Under the pieces are notes generated by a model, which saw only the letters and a list, made by a program, of their open reading frames with translations, had not been told where the DNA came from and did not search any database. The position numbers and the translations under genes were made by a program. Shown piece after piece: positions 34,846 to 46,373 of a stretch of DNA of 64,000 nt (its first letter is position 1; each line of letters begins with the position of its first letter). This stretch comes from Archegozetes longisetosus (Eukaryota; Arthropoda; Arachnida; Sarcoptiformes; Trhypochthoniidae): the NCBI GenBank assembly GCA_018873245.2, contig JAEMBT020000001.1, positions 5,382,220 through 5,446,219 on the forward strand, read 5' to 3'.

Positions 34846-37179
34846 ATGGGTAAAACTAAAACTCCATTATCAGTGCAATTAAGAAACTATGTCGATAAAT
34901 TTGGCGAAAATTTTTTTTCAACTGATGGAAAAATTTTGTATTGTCAACCATGTGATAAACCACTTAATTCTAATAAAGAGATTAAAAAATTTCAAGTTCA
35001 ACAACATATTGATACCGATCTACATAAGCAACTTGAACGGAAAAATAAAAAGAAACAAAAATTAATTTTTACACAATCGGCATCTTCATCTAACATTTCT
35101 ATCTTCATAATCGAACTCTGTGTAACATTTATCGCCGCAGATATCCCGTTTTCTAAGTTATCACATCCCATTTTGCAAGAATTTCTGGAGAAATACACTA
35201 ACAAGAGTATTCCTGATGAATATACTTTGCGAAAAAAATTGTCTTATTTTATGTTATGATAAAATTATGTAGAACACCTGCAATTTTAAAACTATTTTTC
35301 GCAAATATGTCATCTATCTTAGATTTCATTACTTTAAAGTAGACTGTTTGTTTTAATCCTTTGAGCAAATATTTGCACATAAACAACGTCTTTCTCCCAG
35401 ATTAAGGAGTGTTAAGCTTCCAGTTGTTTATTTCCGTTCCATATAAATGGAACGCTTTATCCTTTCGAGAGGCAGTTGTCATTTTCTTGTTGTAAATGCC
35501 ACTCGTCTTCATTTATTTTTAAATAAAGTTTTCATTTGTATTAAACCCTTTCTATTGCTGTGGTGTCCACATTGAACACTAAGTTTCAGGAACACCACAA
35601 ATTATATCTCAAATCAGAAATAAATTTGTGAATAAAAAAATATGGCTCAGCATTGATGAAACCACAGATAGCACTGGGAGAAGTATTGGAAATGTAACCG
35701 TTGGTTCACTTAACGACAGGAACTCATAATCGTATTTGTTAAATTCTGAAGTCCTGACAAAAACAAATTCAACCACTATCGCGCAACTTTTTCAAAATTC
35801 ACTTAAAATTTTATGGCCTGAAGAAGTCAAATATGAGAATGTTTTACTTTCCTTAACTGATGCCGCGCCATATATGGTTTGTGCAGCAAAAGGTCTAAAA
35901 GTTTTGTTTCCAAAAATGCTACACTTGACATGTTTAATTCATTCCTTACATCGTGTTTCTGAAACGATTTGATCGTCATATTTAGAAGTGGATACTTTAG
36001 CTGCAAATGTAAAGAAGGTTTTCACGAAAGCACCAAAAAGAATTGAAAAGTTTCGCGAACTTTATCCTAACCTGTCTTTACCAGCAAAGCCTATACTGAC
36101 CCGATGGGGTAGATAGTTGCAGGCAGTAGAGTATTATAAAGACAATTTTGAGTCTATTAAAAAAGTTTTAGACACCTTTGATTCAGAAGATGCAACTTCG
36201 ATTGGGATTGCAAAATCAACACTAGAAAGTAACACAATTAGGGAACAATTAGCGTAAATCACAACCAACTTTTCTTGCATTATATCTGCAATTAAAACAC
36301 TAGAAACCAAATCATTATCATTAAAAGACGCTTTATCAACAGTTGATGAAGTATATAATAGCCTAAATTTTGCTCCTGGTTCTGTTAATAAGCGTGCTTT
36401 CGACAAGTTGTGTTATGTATTAGATAAAAATCCTGGTTATAGTACTTTTTGCACAATTGGAAAAATATTAAAAGGATTAAATGCTTCTATGAGTGATATT
36501 GTAATAACGTCTTAGTCTCTGAAATTAGACCTATACCAAAATACTTTTTTAATAACCTATATTTTTAAACTCTAATTTTCATAACTCACCGTATATGTCA
36601 ACATTTATTACCGATCGAAAGATTACTTTTTGTTTGTACAAAAGAAATCTTCACATGCTTGTCTCAACTGTACAAGTTATGAAGACAGCTGAGAATAAGC
36701 ATATCTCAACTCTTAAAACCTGCCTATGTATGTCCTAGATATACAATCTCCCAATCCTAATTAAATGTGCTATTGACCTTAAAAGGTTTAGCCTATCATT
36801 GTAAAACATTTTCTAATTTAACCCGCCTATTGTTCCTATAAAATGTCGTGTTTTTCTTAAATTTTTCGCTCTTTTTCTCAGTGTTAAAAATCCTGTGAAG
36901 CCTTATGTAAAATGTATTGTGGTTATGTTTAATAAAGTGCTTATATTTTAAATTTGATTTCGTACACGCTCCTATCAAAGATCCAGGCTTTACAATATAC
37001 AGGAAGATTATACTATTCAGGAGTTGACTGACTTTAAATTTTCGCCAATTACTTCTTGCGATGTTGAACGAAGTTTTTCTATTTATAAATCAATTCTAAC
37101 TGATAGACGTCAACGTTACTCTTTTGATAACTTAAAACTTTACTTTATCACTCACTGTAACTCCGAATTACTTAAATAA
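34846..37179 (+). pseudogene. hAT transposase pseudogene (CGBP1/ZBED-like)
   Basis: The N-terminus carries a BED-type zinc-finger remnant (ILYCQPCDKPL, then QVQQHIDTDLHK, giving C-x2-C and H-x4-H). The hAT core follows in broken frames: IWLSIDETTD (catalytic Asp), NVLLSLTDAAPYM, LHLTCLIHSLHRVSE, KAPKRIEKFRE, LPAKPILTRWG and a YYKDNFESIKK block. The C-terminal dimerisation end is PITSCDVERSFSIYKSILTD, ending at 37179. Stops occur near 35257, 35727, 35970, 36113 and 36255. A 312-bp insert sits at 35279-35590, and a non-homologous stretch at about 36515-36985 is probably another. ATATGCAT-rich subterminal sequence lies on both sides (34610-34670 and 37255-37310). It is clearly inactive. The closest relatives I recall are CGG-repeat-binding-protein-1-like hAT transposases. 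Confidence 0.85.
35279..35590. mobile_element. 312-bp insertion in the hAT pseudogene, LTR-like
   Basis: It separates two adjacent pieces of the hAT reading frame and is flanked by AACACC direct repeats (35273-35278 and 35591-35596), consistent with a target-site duplication. It contains an internal ATATAAATGG box and AAATAAAG near the 3' side, as in a solo LTR. The ends are not the standard TG...CA, so the class is uncertain. Confidence 0.55.
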
Positions 37180-38074
37180 CCATTTATCGTTGCTCATTAT
37201 ACCTAAATACTCAATTTTTCTAATTTTGAAAGTGCATATCTTGGCATTTTTAAGTGCATCAATGCATGCATATTTCTAAATGATAAATGCATATTTATCC
37301 TATGTATGCTAATCAGTTTATCGCAGGATTATTTTGACGTTATAATAGTTTTGTGAAAAAGTGAGAATTTGATCTGTCTTAAATTATTTAAAGCGATTAA
37401 TCTTAAACATTTTAAAATTGAAATATACTCCACATTAGAGCCAACCCGAAATTCGACATTCAAAGTCGAAAAAAATTAAATGAAAAATGAATTTGAATGA
37501 TCTCGAGTATGAGCTCATTCGATTAGTATGGCCAGTAAGATTCCAATGATGTATAGTTTATTTCTGCATTAGAAACATACTCGCTCACATTGAAGAAATT
37601 AGATGAAAATTGTTTGGAAATGATCATGAAAGTAACCTTAAGGTCACATATGTTTAATATGTCTTCAGTTTTCTATGTTCTATTTGTTAAATAAAGCCCG
37701 AATCGAAATTAGATCGAATAAACTCGAATTTTAGTGTTGACTTCGGGTGACCTCGAGCATGGTCTCAATCAACTCGTGTGATCGAGACGAGTCTAACGAT
37801 GTATAATTTATGCATTTACGATATTGGGAACATACCCATCCACGTTTACTATAGTTCAGCCTGAATGGCTGAATAACTCGTTCAAAACATTCGTTGTCAT
37901 ATATTTAATTGATTTTAAAGAGTTGTACTCAAAATTTCAAAAGCTTACAACTCTTGAAGCGCTCAACAGATATGGTTAAGACTTATATTTCTGGAAACTG
38001 CGTGCATAAACTTTTGATATCATGTGCATATCACCGATGGTCATCGGTGAACCTGTTGGAATAGATATTCACTA

Positions 38075-39221
38075 TCGACAAAAAAAGTATATGTCATAAT
38101 ATGCTCCTTATAAACAGTAAAAGCCAATCAAAATTGAACCAAATAAGGGGAAGAATGAATAAGTAATAGTTTCATATTATTTAATAAGTATTATTTCTAA
38201 TAATGAGTCATAAAATCCATAACTTATCTTTAAATCTGTAAGTGTTATAATTTCTATCGAACTTAAATTCATCAAATAAATAATTGAGAAAAGTTTAATG
38301 CAAAGTAAATAGTTTAGTATTTAGCATTTTCTCCTTTTTCAATAATTAATTGCATTCGAGAACATAATGTAGTTAGTAACCAATATGTCTCTTCAGATAA
38401 TTGTGGCATTTTTTACATGTTTACGAGAAGATTGGGCTATACTTCGGTATATGGCCAGCAAGCTTTTGAAAGAAAAAGTATCTCAAATGATAGTACTCGA
38501 AGAGCTGATTCCAGTGATATATGTCTTTGTTATTGGAAATGAGCCATTGAGGAGATATCGGCTCAAGAAGTCAATGAATTCCCATAGACGTAATGTTAAA
38601 AATTTTTAGTTTTTTTACCATTACGTCTATGGGAATTCATTGATTTTGATGTTTAGGTTAGGTTAGTTTAGGAATTTTTGATGATATCCCATTACAGGAG
38701 TCTGAAAAGAGTCCTTTCGAGGCTAGGTAGTCTTGACTGGTATCATTCGATTTAGCTCATCATGCATAGTTAATAGGGCAGGGTGCTATAGGGTAGGAGG
38801 CAACATCAAAATCAATGAATTCCCATAGACGTAATGGTAAAAAAACTAAAAATTTTTAACATTACGTCTATGGGAATTCATTGACTTCTTGAGCCGATAT
38901 CTCCGCAATGGGTCATTTCCGAGAACAATGACATATATAGTTGGAATCAGCTCTTCGAGTACTATTATTTGCGACACTTATTATTTCAAAAGCTTGCTGG
39001 CCATATACCGAAGTATCCCCGAAAATTGTTTGCAGGTGTTGTTTATGAACTTTTATCAATAAAACGATTTGTGCAAAAGTTCACTATTTTGTTTTGCCAT
39101 AAGTCAGGCTCATATTAAAGTTCATTAAAGTTTTCAAGATGTGGATTACGTAAATATTAAAGTAATCCCAAAGTATGTAAGGCGCGATAAAGCTCTATAA
39201 AACATATACTTTTTTAGTCGA
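38075..39221. mobile_element. TA-flanked DNA element with nested palindrome
   Basis: TA at 38073-38074 and 39222-39223. The terminal repeats are TCGACAAAAAAAGTATATGT and the near-inverse ACATATACTTTTTTAGTCGA. The 1,147-bp interior has no transposase. Its centre (38436-39008) is a second, separate palindrome. It interrupts copy 2 of the large palindromic element, whose sequence resumes directly on either side. Tc1/mariner type by target site. Confidence 0.75.
38436..39008. repeat. Nested palindrome with a fourfold 25-bp hairpin motif
   Basis: Arms 38436 to about 38650 and about 38802-39008 are inverted copies (GGTATATGGCCAGCAAGCTT; CTTGAGCCGATATCTCC). Each arm also contains its own perfect hairpin built from TCAATGAATTCCCATAGACG plus TAATG. 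The motif therefore occurs four times, in alternating orientation (38571, 38619, 38813, 38860). The loop (38652-38672) holds TTTAGGTTAGGTTAGTTTAG, a telomere-like tract. Confidence 0.8.
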
Positions 39222-39223
39222 TA

Positions 39224-41240
39224 GCACATTTTAAAGGTTTTTGCACACGGCTTCCACAAATATGTCTTAAGGAAATCTGTTGAGAGCTTTAAGAGTTGTA
39301 AGCTTTTGAAATTTTGAATGCCACTCTTTATAAATCAATGAAATATATGATGACGAGTGGTTTGAGCGAGTTATACAGCTATTCAAATAAAAACTTTAAT
39401 TGGTGTATCTCTGTATTTCGTCGCTTTGAAATTATACTGTCGTATCTGTATTATTATTTGAATGAGACATATGACAGTATAGTTTTAAAGCGAGATTTGC
39501 CATCGGACCATGAGGTCTAAAGTGTTTACATGTCTGACCACTTATTTAAGAATCCATCAGTTGAACAATATATAGATTCTTTACAACCCTTAGAGTGACT
39601 TTAGACTCGCTTAAAATTTTTCAGCCACAAGTACCAAAAGTGGTAGCTCTTAAACAGTTTCACTGAGAGATAAACTCAATAATATTCGACCTCTTGAAAA
39701 TGGACTAGTATAGAAACCTTTTTGAGATATAAGACGATACCTCAGTCTAGCATTTGTGACTGCAATAATGAATTGACGCACCATTATATAAATAGAAATG
39801 TATATATAGCTGTAAAATAATTATATTATATATAATCGATTTATTAACAAAACGATTTATGACTAAATAATCAATTAAATGACTGTTTTTGATTTGGTTT
39901 ATTACTAGTATCAGATTAAATAAGTAAAGCATTTTTAGTAATAAAAAGCTGAATATGATTGCATGAATTTTTCTATTAAACATTAAAAGGTTGTTTGATA
40001 GCTCTATTTTGATTTGATGTCACGGAAATAGGCAGCTTTTTTCACGCACTTTACAATTGTATATTTTAAGACGCTAATTTATTTCTATTTATGTCAAGAA
40101 GTTCAATTAGAGCTAACACTTCATTTTGTATTTCTGTACCTAAAATTGAAGTTATTAATTATTATTTTCAAAACGAAAACATTTGAGATAATATTAATAT
40201 GTATTTGAGTGATATTTGAATTTACTTTAAATTAGATCTTAAATAGAATCCAATTCTAATTTTACAATTTTCTACAAACGCCGATAAATAAGAGCGACTC
40301 GCAGTAATTTTTTTAAAATATTAATTATAGAATCCTGTATGAAGTTTATAACATGCAAAATAATACGGAAAAAGGTAGTTTCCGATATGCTGCCCTTATG
40401 TTTCCATTTAGTCTAAAATATATGCTCCGCAACTAATTTATCTAGTTTGCGACTATAAATTCAACTCTTATTTACACTTACAATTTATTATAAAAACTCT
40501 TATTTAGTGCTCAAATAAAATATATGAAACTCATAATCAGATTTAGTTTTATTTAAATTAAGTTATTTAATTTATTCAACATGCATAAGATGTTAATAGT
40601 AATATTTGTCTCCATGTGCTTATCAACACTAGTCTCTGCAGGTTATTGTGGTTATCGTTGGGCTCACTGTATTGACAAGAACGGCAAGGTTTTGGGAATG
40701 GTTTGCGCTCGAATGTGCGCTGATATTGACAGTCCATGTTATGCCTGCTCTCCCTTAGCACAATGCACCTCGAGATATAGTGGAACAGTGTCTACTCAGT
40801 TAAGTAGACTGGAAAGTACATTTTAAAAATAACATAAAAGTCGTATTACTACCAGAAGTGTACTATTCTTACAAGAGTTTGTACCTCCGAGTCTATTGAG
40901 TGGCTCGACTCTTGATTTATTTTAAAAGTCAATCAAAGTTTATGTAAATCACTGAATTATGTTCGTTAAATATAAAATATTATTACAGACAACAATAATA
41001 ACATAATCATCGGAATATTCAGAGATATTTTGAATGATTCTTAAACTAAAGTTTTCGAAAGTTTTATAAAAGTGAACATTCTACAAAAAATATTGTTATT
41101 AAAATACGATAATTATTTATAGTCTTGAGTAGACACGGTTAAGCGTTACATCTTTTGTTCTAATGCAGCTTGGTTCAAATTATTTGTTCAGTAATTTTAT
41201 AGATCTGTATTTTCTTTTTTGAACTTATTTAAAAAAAAAA
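39224..41240. repeat. Segmental duplication, copy 2 (right part)
   Basis: Right arm of the palindromic element (39224-39680), then the flank and peptide gene matching 24830-26618. Homology fades around 41240. Comparison of the two copies shows scattered substitutions and indels throughout, so the duplication is not recent. Confidence 0.75.
40581..40826 (+). CDS. Small secreted cysteine-rich peptide (7 Cys), copy 2
   Basis: An 81-aa paralogue of the peptide at 25979. The signal peptide is residues 1-20 (MHKMLIVIFVSMCLSTLVSA). The mature part keeps cysteines at 3, 10, 22, 26, 33, 36 and 42 with unchanged spacing. The eighth (mature position 59) is serine, because TGT became AGT, and the old stop is lost, adding two residues (ends LESTF). 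An odd cysteine number would leave one thiol free or allow dimerisation. Substitutions such as RRLLH to YRWAH and DFLG to KVLG between the cysteines suggest functional divergence rather than decay. The upstream region is homologous to copy 1, including TATA-like sequence. Function is unknown. Confidence 0.7.
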   Translation: MHKMLIVIFVSMCLSTLVSAGYCGYRWAHCIDKNGKVLGMVCARMCADIDSPCYACSPLAQCTSRYSGTVSTQLSRLESTF

Positions 41241-42101
41241 TACAAAAAAATCCTTTTGAACATTTGATAAATATTGTAATTTAAAGACGGTTTAAAATAA
41301 AATATTATAAGGATTCACCTCAAGAAGATCCTAAAACTGATCCAATAGATTGGTCGAAATTGTTTAGCAATAAATATACATCGCTTTCAAAACTTGATTT
41401 CGATATACTTTTTTATACCTGCAACCATAGAGTAAAAGAATAGAGTATTCACTCAACAGGGAAAATCGGAACAAATTTCGAGCCTCTACAGCCCTCTAAC
41501 GTTGAGTCATACATTTAAAACATGTGTGCGCAAAATACAAATTATATAATTTTAGCTAAAAAGACAAAATAAAGCTAAAACGAAATATAAAAATGTTAGG
41601 ACAAGCTGGGTTAGAATAAGGTCTCTCTTGATTTACGAACCGCTTTCACCGCTCCTTACTTCTTAATTTGAAAGAATAATTGCATTATGCGTGTTAAAAC
41701 TATTTAAAAATAAAATTCATATAACAAGTATATCTGATTAACTTTAGTATACACTCGAATAAATATGAATGCTTAAAAGTGATTAATTAAAGCATTTATT
41801 TATTTTTTATTAAATCATTTTGGATTATCAAGTGCAAATAGGGAGCGATAAATCAACTTTTCAATAAGTATATTGAAGCAAAAAATTAATTTTAATAATT
41901 TGAATTTAATAATTATTTTTTATTAAACTTTCAAATATATTACACGATATTAATTATGTGAGACTTTCTGTAATTTACGTCCGCCCTTATCTTTAATATC
42001 ATTAGAAATTTTTAAGTTTTACATGAAATCGAATCAAAATACAGCATAGTAATGAAGTGATGTTTTTAGAAATATTCTCACTATGACACAATGGAATGAA
42101 A
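41241..42101. other. Intergenic; one short unassigned coding-like stretch
   Basis: At 41302-41441 (+) a 46-codon open stretch beginning YYKDSPQEDPKTDPIDWSKL reads like coding sequence (varied, hydrophilic, Trp-containing) but has no start codon and I do not recognise it. It may be a relic exon. The rest is AT-rich without features. Confidence 0.35.
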
Positions 42102-42109
42102 CTTAAGTC

Positions 42110-45054
42110 GGTTGAACTAGACTTTACGTGGCCAGAGATTTTCGACATAAACTTTGTATATAAATAAAGTATAGCTTAAGCTGATTTCAGATATATATAA
42201 GTTTTATTCACTGCAAATGACCAGAATATCAGTAAAAAAATTCCCGAAAAATAGAATAGACTTTACGTGGCCAGAGAATTCAGAGATAAGTTTTGTTTAT
42301 CGATGATCTATAGCTCAGGCTGGTTTTAAATATATAAATTTTATTCACCGCAAATCACCAGAACATTGGTAAAAGCATTCCCGAAAAATCGACTAGACTT
42401 TACGTGGTCAGAGATTTTCGATATAAGCTTTCTATATAGAGAAACCACAACTCAAGCTGAGTTCAAATATACAAATTTCATTTGCCGCAAATGATTAGAA
42501 CATTGGTAAAAAAAATCCGAATAATCAAGTATATAGAAAATTACCGTAAAATAAATTTATGGAATCACGTTTCAACTCAAACCGATTGAAATGAACAGAA
42601 TTTCACTGTTATGATAATATATCGTCGCCTTGGGATTATACTATCATATCTGAAATTTTTGAGAAATTGAGTTATTGTCACATCATTATAATATACGGGG
42701 CTCTTAACATGTATATCAGAAAATTATTCCATTTTCTCAATCCAATGACCCACAATCTCCTGTACGATTTAATCGTATCTCAAAATTTTGCATTTTTTGT
42801 GCTATACTATCGTATCTCAACATTTCCTTTATAATCAGGCTCTAATACAAGTAGAAATAATTTAATTTCAGAATTTTGTTTTTTGAACAAAAATATCGAT
42901 GTTTCAGAAATTTTCGATCCAGTTTACAAAAATTATTAGAAATTTTTATTGATAAAAATGAAAAATTTAATGGATTTGATTTTGAGATATTTTTAGTTCA
43001 AAACATCACAACGTTATAGATAACGGGATAAATATGAGGATAGAAAAAATTTGATAAGATTAATGTAGAAAAAGACATTTACACAGCCTTTTAATATAAA
43101 ATCTTATTTACAAAATAATTCTAAGAATTAAGTCGAATTTTCATTTGATAATCAACTAAGTGCTGTGAAGTCGGTATTTGAGAGATAAACGTCACACATT
43201 GAACAAAATAGTAATACGTGTTCTTTATGCGAATAAAAGAGTACGCGTATAGCTGTACAATAAATGTTTTATAGGTTTATAATAAAAAAACTATGGAATT
43301 AAAATTTTCTAAATTAGAAATAAAATGGGAAAATATTGAAAAGAAAATGAGTTTTAAGTTATTTGTTTATGCTTAAATTTCACTCAAATAGTTGTAAGAT
43401 TTAAGATTTTTCAGTTTTCTAAGTTTTCAGTTTTCGAGTATTTTTTTATACTTTAAAAATCAATTTTTTGTAGAATGAATTAAGCAAATCTGAAATTATC
43501 GATGAAAATATAGAAAATTTATTGTTTCCATAAATTTTCGAAACGTATTCTGTTGTTCTCCTATTCAATACGCATTTAAATGACATACGATAGTATAGCA
43601 CCAAAATTTTCTTACATTTTCAGTGCAATGTAGTCGTATCTCATTTTTTCTTTGTCTAAAGCCGTTGATAGGGGCGGTAATCAACGAATCGGCGTTATTC
43701 ATTTTTGGCCTTTGACAAGCTTAAGTGAATGATATATTCTAACTTCAAAAATATTCGGCCAGTTATCCTAATTAGAGGGTCGAACTTCAATTGCGTTTTT
43801 CTCAAAATCGCTTTTTTCCAGATACGATAGTATAATCCCAAGGCGACGATATTTTGATGAAACTTCAAAAAATGAAAAAATATTGAAAAAATGAGAGAAC
43901 CAGGATCCTACGGGACCTAGGTTTAAAATAGTACCTCGTAAACATATATGTTTTGAATAAGGTCTTGACAAGGATGAAAAAATTATGAAAAAACGTAGCC
44001 ATATGTGAAATTTCTCTCTTAATATAGATTAATACTGATATTATAAGTAATAAATCATTAATGGACTTTTAAAAACACTATAATAGTTGTTATTATTGAG
44101 AATTTATTTTTGCTGGCTTATTTTAGCTGGGTTACTTTGACCCGACACGAAGAATTTCCAATCAGCTTTTAACATGCTAAGCCGAACCACTTGTCTTATT
44201 GAACCAACCGAGTATCGTCTGAGCGATGCTCAGTGCATCCCTGATTGCGCTTCCAATGACACATTTAGGCCTGACAGTACATTTATTAGCCAAGATCTTT
44301 AACTTAGTTTATATTTATAGGCCATATTCCGCCATTACCGAAAGAAAACGGTTACCGGATCTTGTGATCGTGAAACTATACAGATTTAGTTTTGCACTTT
44401 ACATCATTAACGCCACGTCATTTCATAATTTTTTTCGTCATTATTAAGGCCTTATTCAAAACATATATGTTTAACGAGGTACTATTTTAAACCAAGGTCC
44501 CGTAGAATCTTAGTTTTTTCATTTTTTGAAGTTTCATCAAAATATATTATCAGAACAGTGAAATTCTGTTCATTTCAATCGGTTTGAGTTAAAACGTGAT
44601 TCCATAAATTTACTTTAAGGTAATTTTCTATATACTTGATTATTCGGAAATTTTTTTACCAATGTTCTAATCATTTGAGGCAAATGAAAGTTGTATATTA
44701 GATCTCAGCTTGAGTTGTAGTTTCTTTATATAGAAAGCTTATATCGAAAATCTCTGACCACGTAAATTCTAGTCGAATTTTCTGGAATTTTATTATTGAT
44801 GTTCTGGTCATTTGCGGTGAATAAAATTTACATAGTTGAACTCTGTATGAGTTATAGATTATTTGTATTTGAAATTTATCTATGGATTCTCTGACCACGT
44901 AAAGTCTAGTCGATTTTTCGGGAGTTTTTTCTACCTATGTTCTGGTCACTTACGGTGAATAAATTTTATATATTTGAACTCAGCTTGAGTTGTAGTTTAT
45001 TTATATATAAAGCTCATGTTGAAAATCTGTGGCTACGTAAAGTCTAGTTCAACC
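42110..45054. mobile_element. 2.9-kb DNA transposon with subrepeat-bearing TIRs
   Basis: Terminal repeats start GGTTGAACTAGACTTTACGT and its inverse (GGCTACGTAAAGTCTAGTTCAACC region). They are flanked by an 8-bp target duplication with one mismatch (CTTAAGTC at 42102-42109, CTGAAGTC at 45055-45062). The TIRs are hundreds of bases long and built from roughly 138-bp tandem subrepeats, each starting GACCACGTAAAGTCTAGTCGA-like. An unrelated TA-flanked element (42622-43849) is inserted in the left TIR. No transposase was recognised in the unique centre (about 44010-44400). An 8-bp duplication fits hAT, P or Merlin elements; I cannot choose. Confidence 0.8.
42622..43849. mobile_element. TA-flanked 1.2-kb element inserted in another transposon
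   Basis: Ends TCGTCGCCTTGGGATTATAC (continuing TATCATATCTG) and its inverse, with TA at 42620-42621 and 43850-43851. The matching right TIR of the host element (around 44545) shows the uninterrupted site AATATATTTTGATG-like with a single TA, so the insertion and TA duplication are directly demonstrated. The interior (AT-rich) has no recognised transposase, though further TATACTATCGTATC motifs occur at about 42803 and 43582. Tc1/mariner-type, non-autonomous. Confidence 0.85.
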
Positions 45055-45062
45055 CTGAAGTC

Positions 45063-45606
45063 AATGCTCTGATGAATAATATCCATCAACTCAGTTTTAA
45101 AAAGTGAATGAAATATAAGTTTATCAAAATTTTCATTTATTAAATTTATGATAGATATTATAGTTTCTAAAGTTTTAGGAGATGGAACAATAAGTTTAGA
45201 TTCGTGATTATATTACTTGAAATTAATGAAAATGGTATTTTCACGGAAAATTTTGTTTGTCGTCTCAACTAAAGTTGATTGACATAAGCTACATTCTGTT
45301 GATGTGAATATGCGACGTAAAATATAAACAGAAATATACGAATTAGAATTTTTGGTAATTATATTGTAACGAATTTATTGTGCCTAAGACGCGAATTAAT
45401 TCGTTAATCACCGGTTAACCACTAATTGATTTAGCTGGTGGGATGAAGACACAACTTATTGCCTACGACGTAGTATAAGTTTGAGGACAAAAGTGATATC
45501 TGATAGAAATTGCTTATCCGGCAATCTTACTATCAGATATATATAGCTATTAAAAAGAAAGACAAGTGTTCTCTATAAAGGCTTTATTGATACTGATTAT
45601 AAAAAT
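45063..45606. other. Intergenic between transposon and P-like relic
   Basis: No gene recognised. It may include the 3' end of the P-like element, but no terminal repeat was identified. Confidence 0.4.
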
Positions 45607-45679
45607 TCATTTACACAAGCCTTTTATATATTTAAAATTCACACAAAACCGATGCCTTACTAGAGGCCAGTTATTTCGA

Positions 45680-45765
45680 ACGATGTCGTCAACGATAGAG
45701 TCAACGATAAAATCAACAACAGAGTCAACGATAGAGTCAATGTAAGAGTCTATGCAAGAGTCACT
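45680..45765. repeat. 12-bp minisatellite in the P-like relic's 3' part
   Basis: Repeats of AGAGTCAACGAT and variants (seven or so units). On the minus strand this encodes a repetitive DSIVDSIV-type stretch inside the C-terminal frame of the transposase relic. Confidence 0.7.
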
Positions 45766-46373
45766 GTTCGTCACAATATCATCAAATAATTGATGATGCT
45801 CTGATGGGAGCGTCATTAAGTTTATATTGTGTACGTTTGATGTAGAACTTTTTTGTGAATTTAAATTAAATGTTCGTGGGTTAAATATATATAACAGGAG
45901 GCAATCATCATCCCATTCACAATTTGTCTTAGTTGAAGCAGATGCGAAATTGTGAACAAGAAGTGATTTAAATGCGGATGTGAATTGTTAAACAGTTAAT
46001 ATCGATGAGCATCCAGCTTTCTCACGCATGACACCAAATGAAGCTTCTGCAAAGTACTGTTGAATGTGGCGAGTGAGAAGATGATCATGTTTAGCTTGTG
46101 AAGATGATAAATCGTTGAAAAGCTGAAGTATGGAATTAATTGAAAGTAAAGTCCGTTCTTATATGGTGGATCGCGCACTGTTCTATGGCCACTGTAGTAT
46201 TCGAGATCCTTTATGAATTTTCTGTGGTCCATGAGAAATTGATGAAGTGCATTCTTTAGTCGTATGGCATTTGAATATGGTTTCCCATTGCTATTACTGA
46301 CAGATGAACTATTTAGGTAGTCAAATATTGAGTCTATTATATCGACAAACTCAGCTGTATGTACAGTCATTGA

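Larger units (their letters stand above)
34147..37857. mobile_element. Foldback element hosting a hAT transposon
   Basis: Inverted repeats of about 220 bp at 34147-34368 and about 37374-37594. Shared blocks are CTAATCGAATGAGCTCATAC, TCGAGATCATTCAAATTCAT, the inverted GATTAATCGCTT and the AATGTCGAATTTC block. A further diverged inverted copy of the same end follows at about 37735-37857, finishing at GGGAACATACCCAT opposite the left TATGTTCCCAAT. The left tip and this last copy probably define the true ends. The hAT coding relic lies between the arms, so the hAT element appears to be inserted into this one. Confidence 0.6.
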
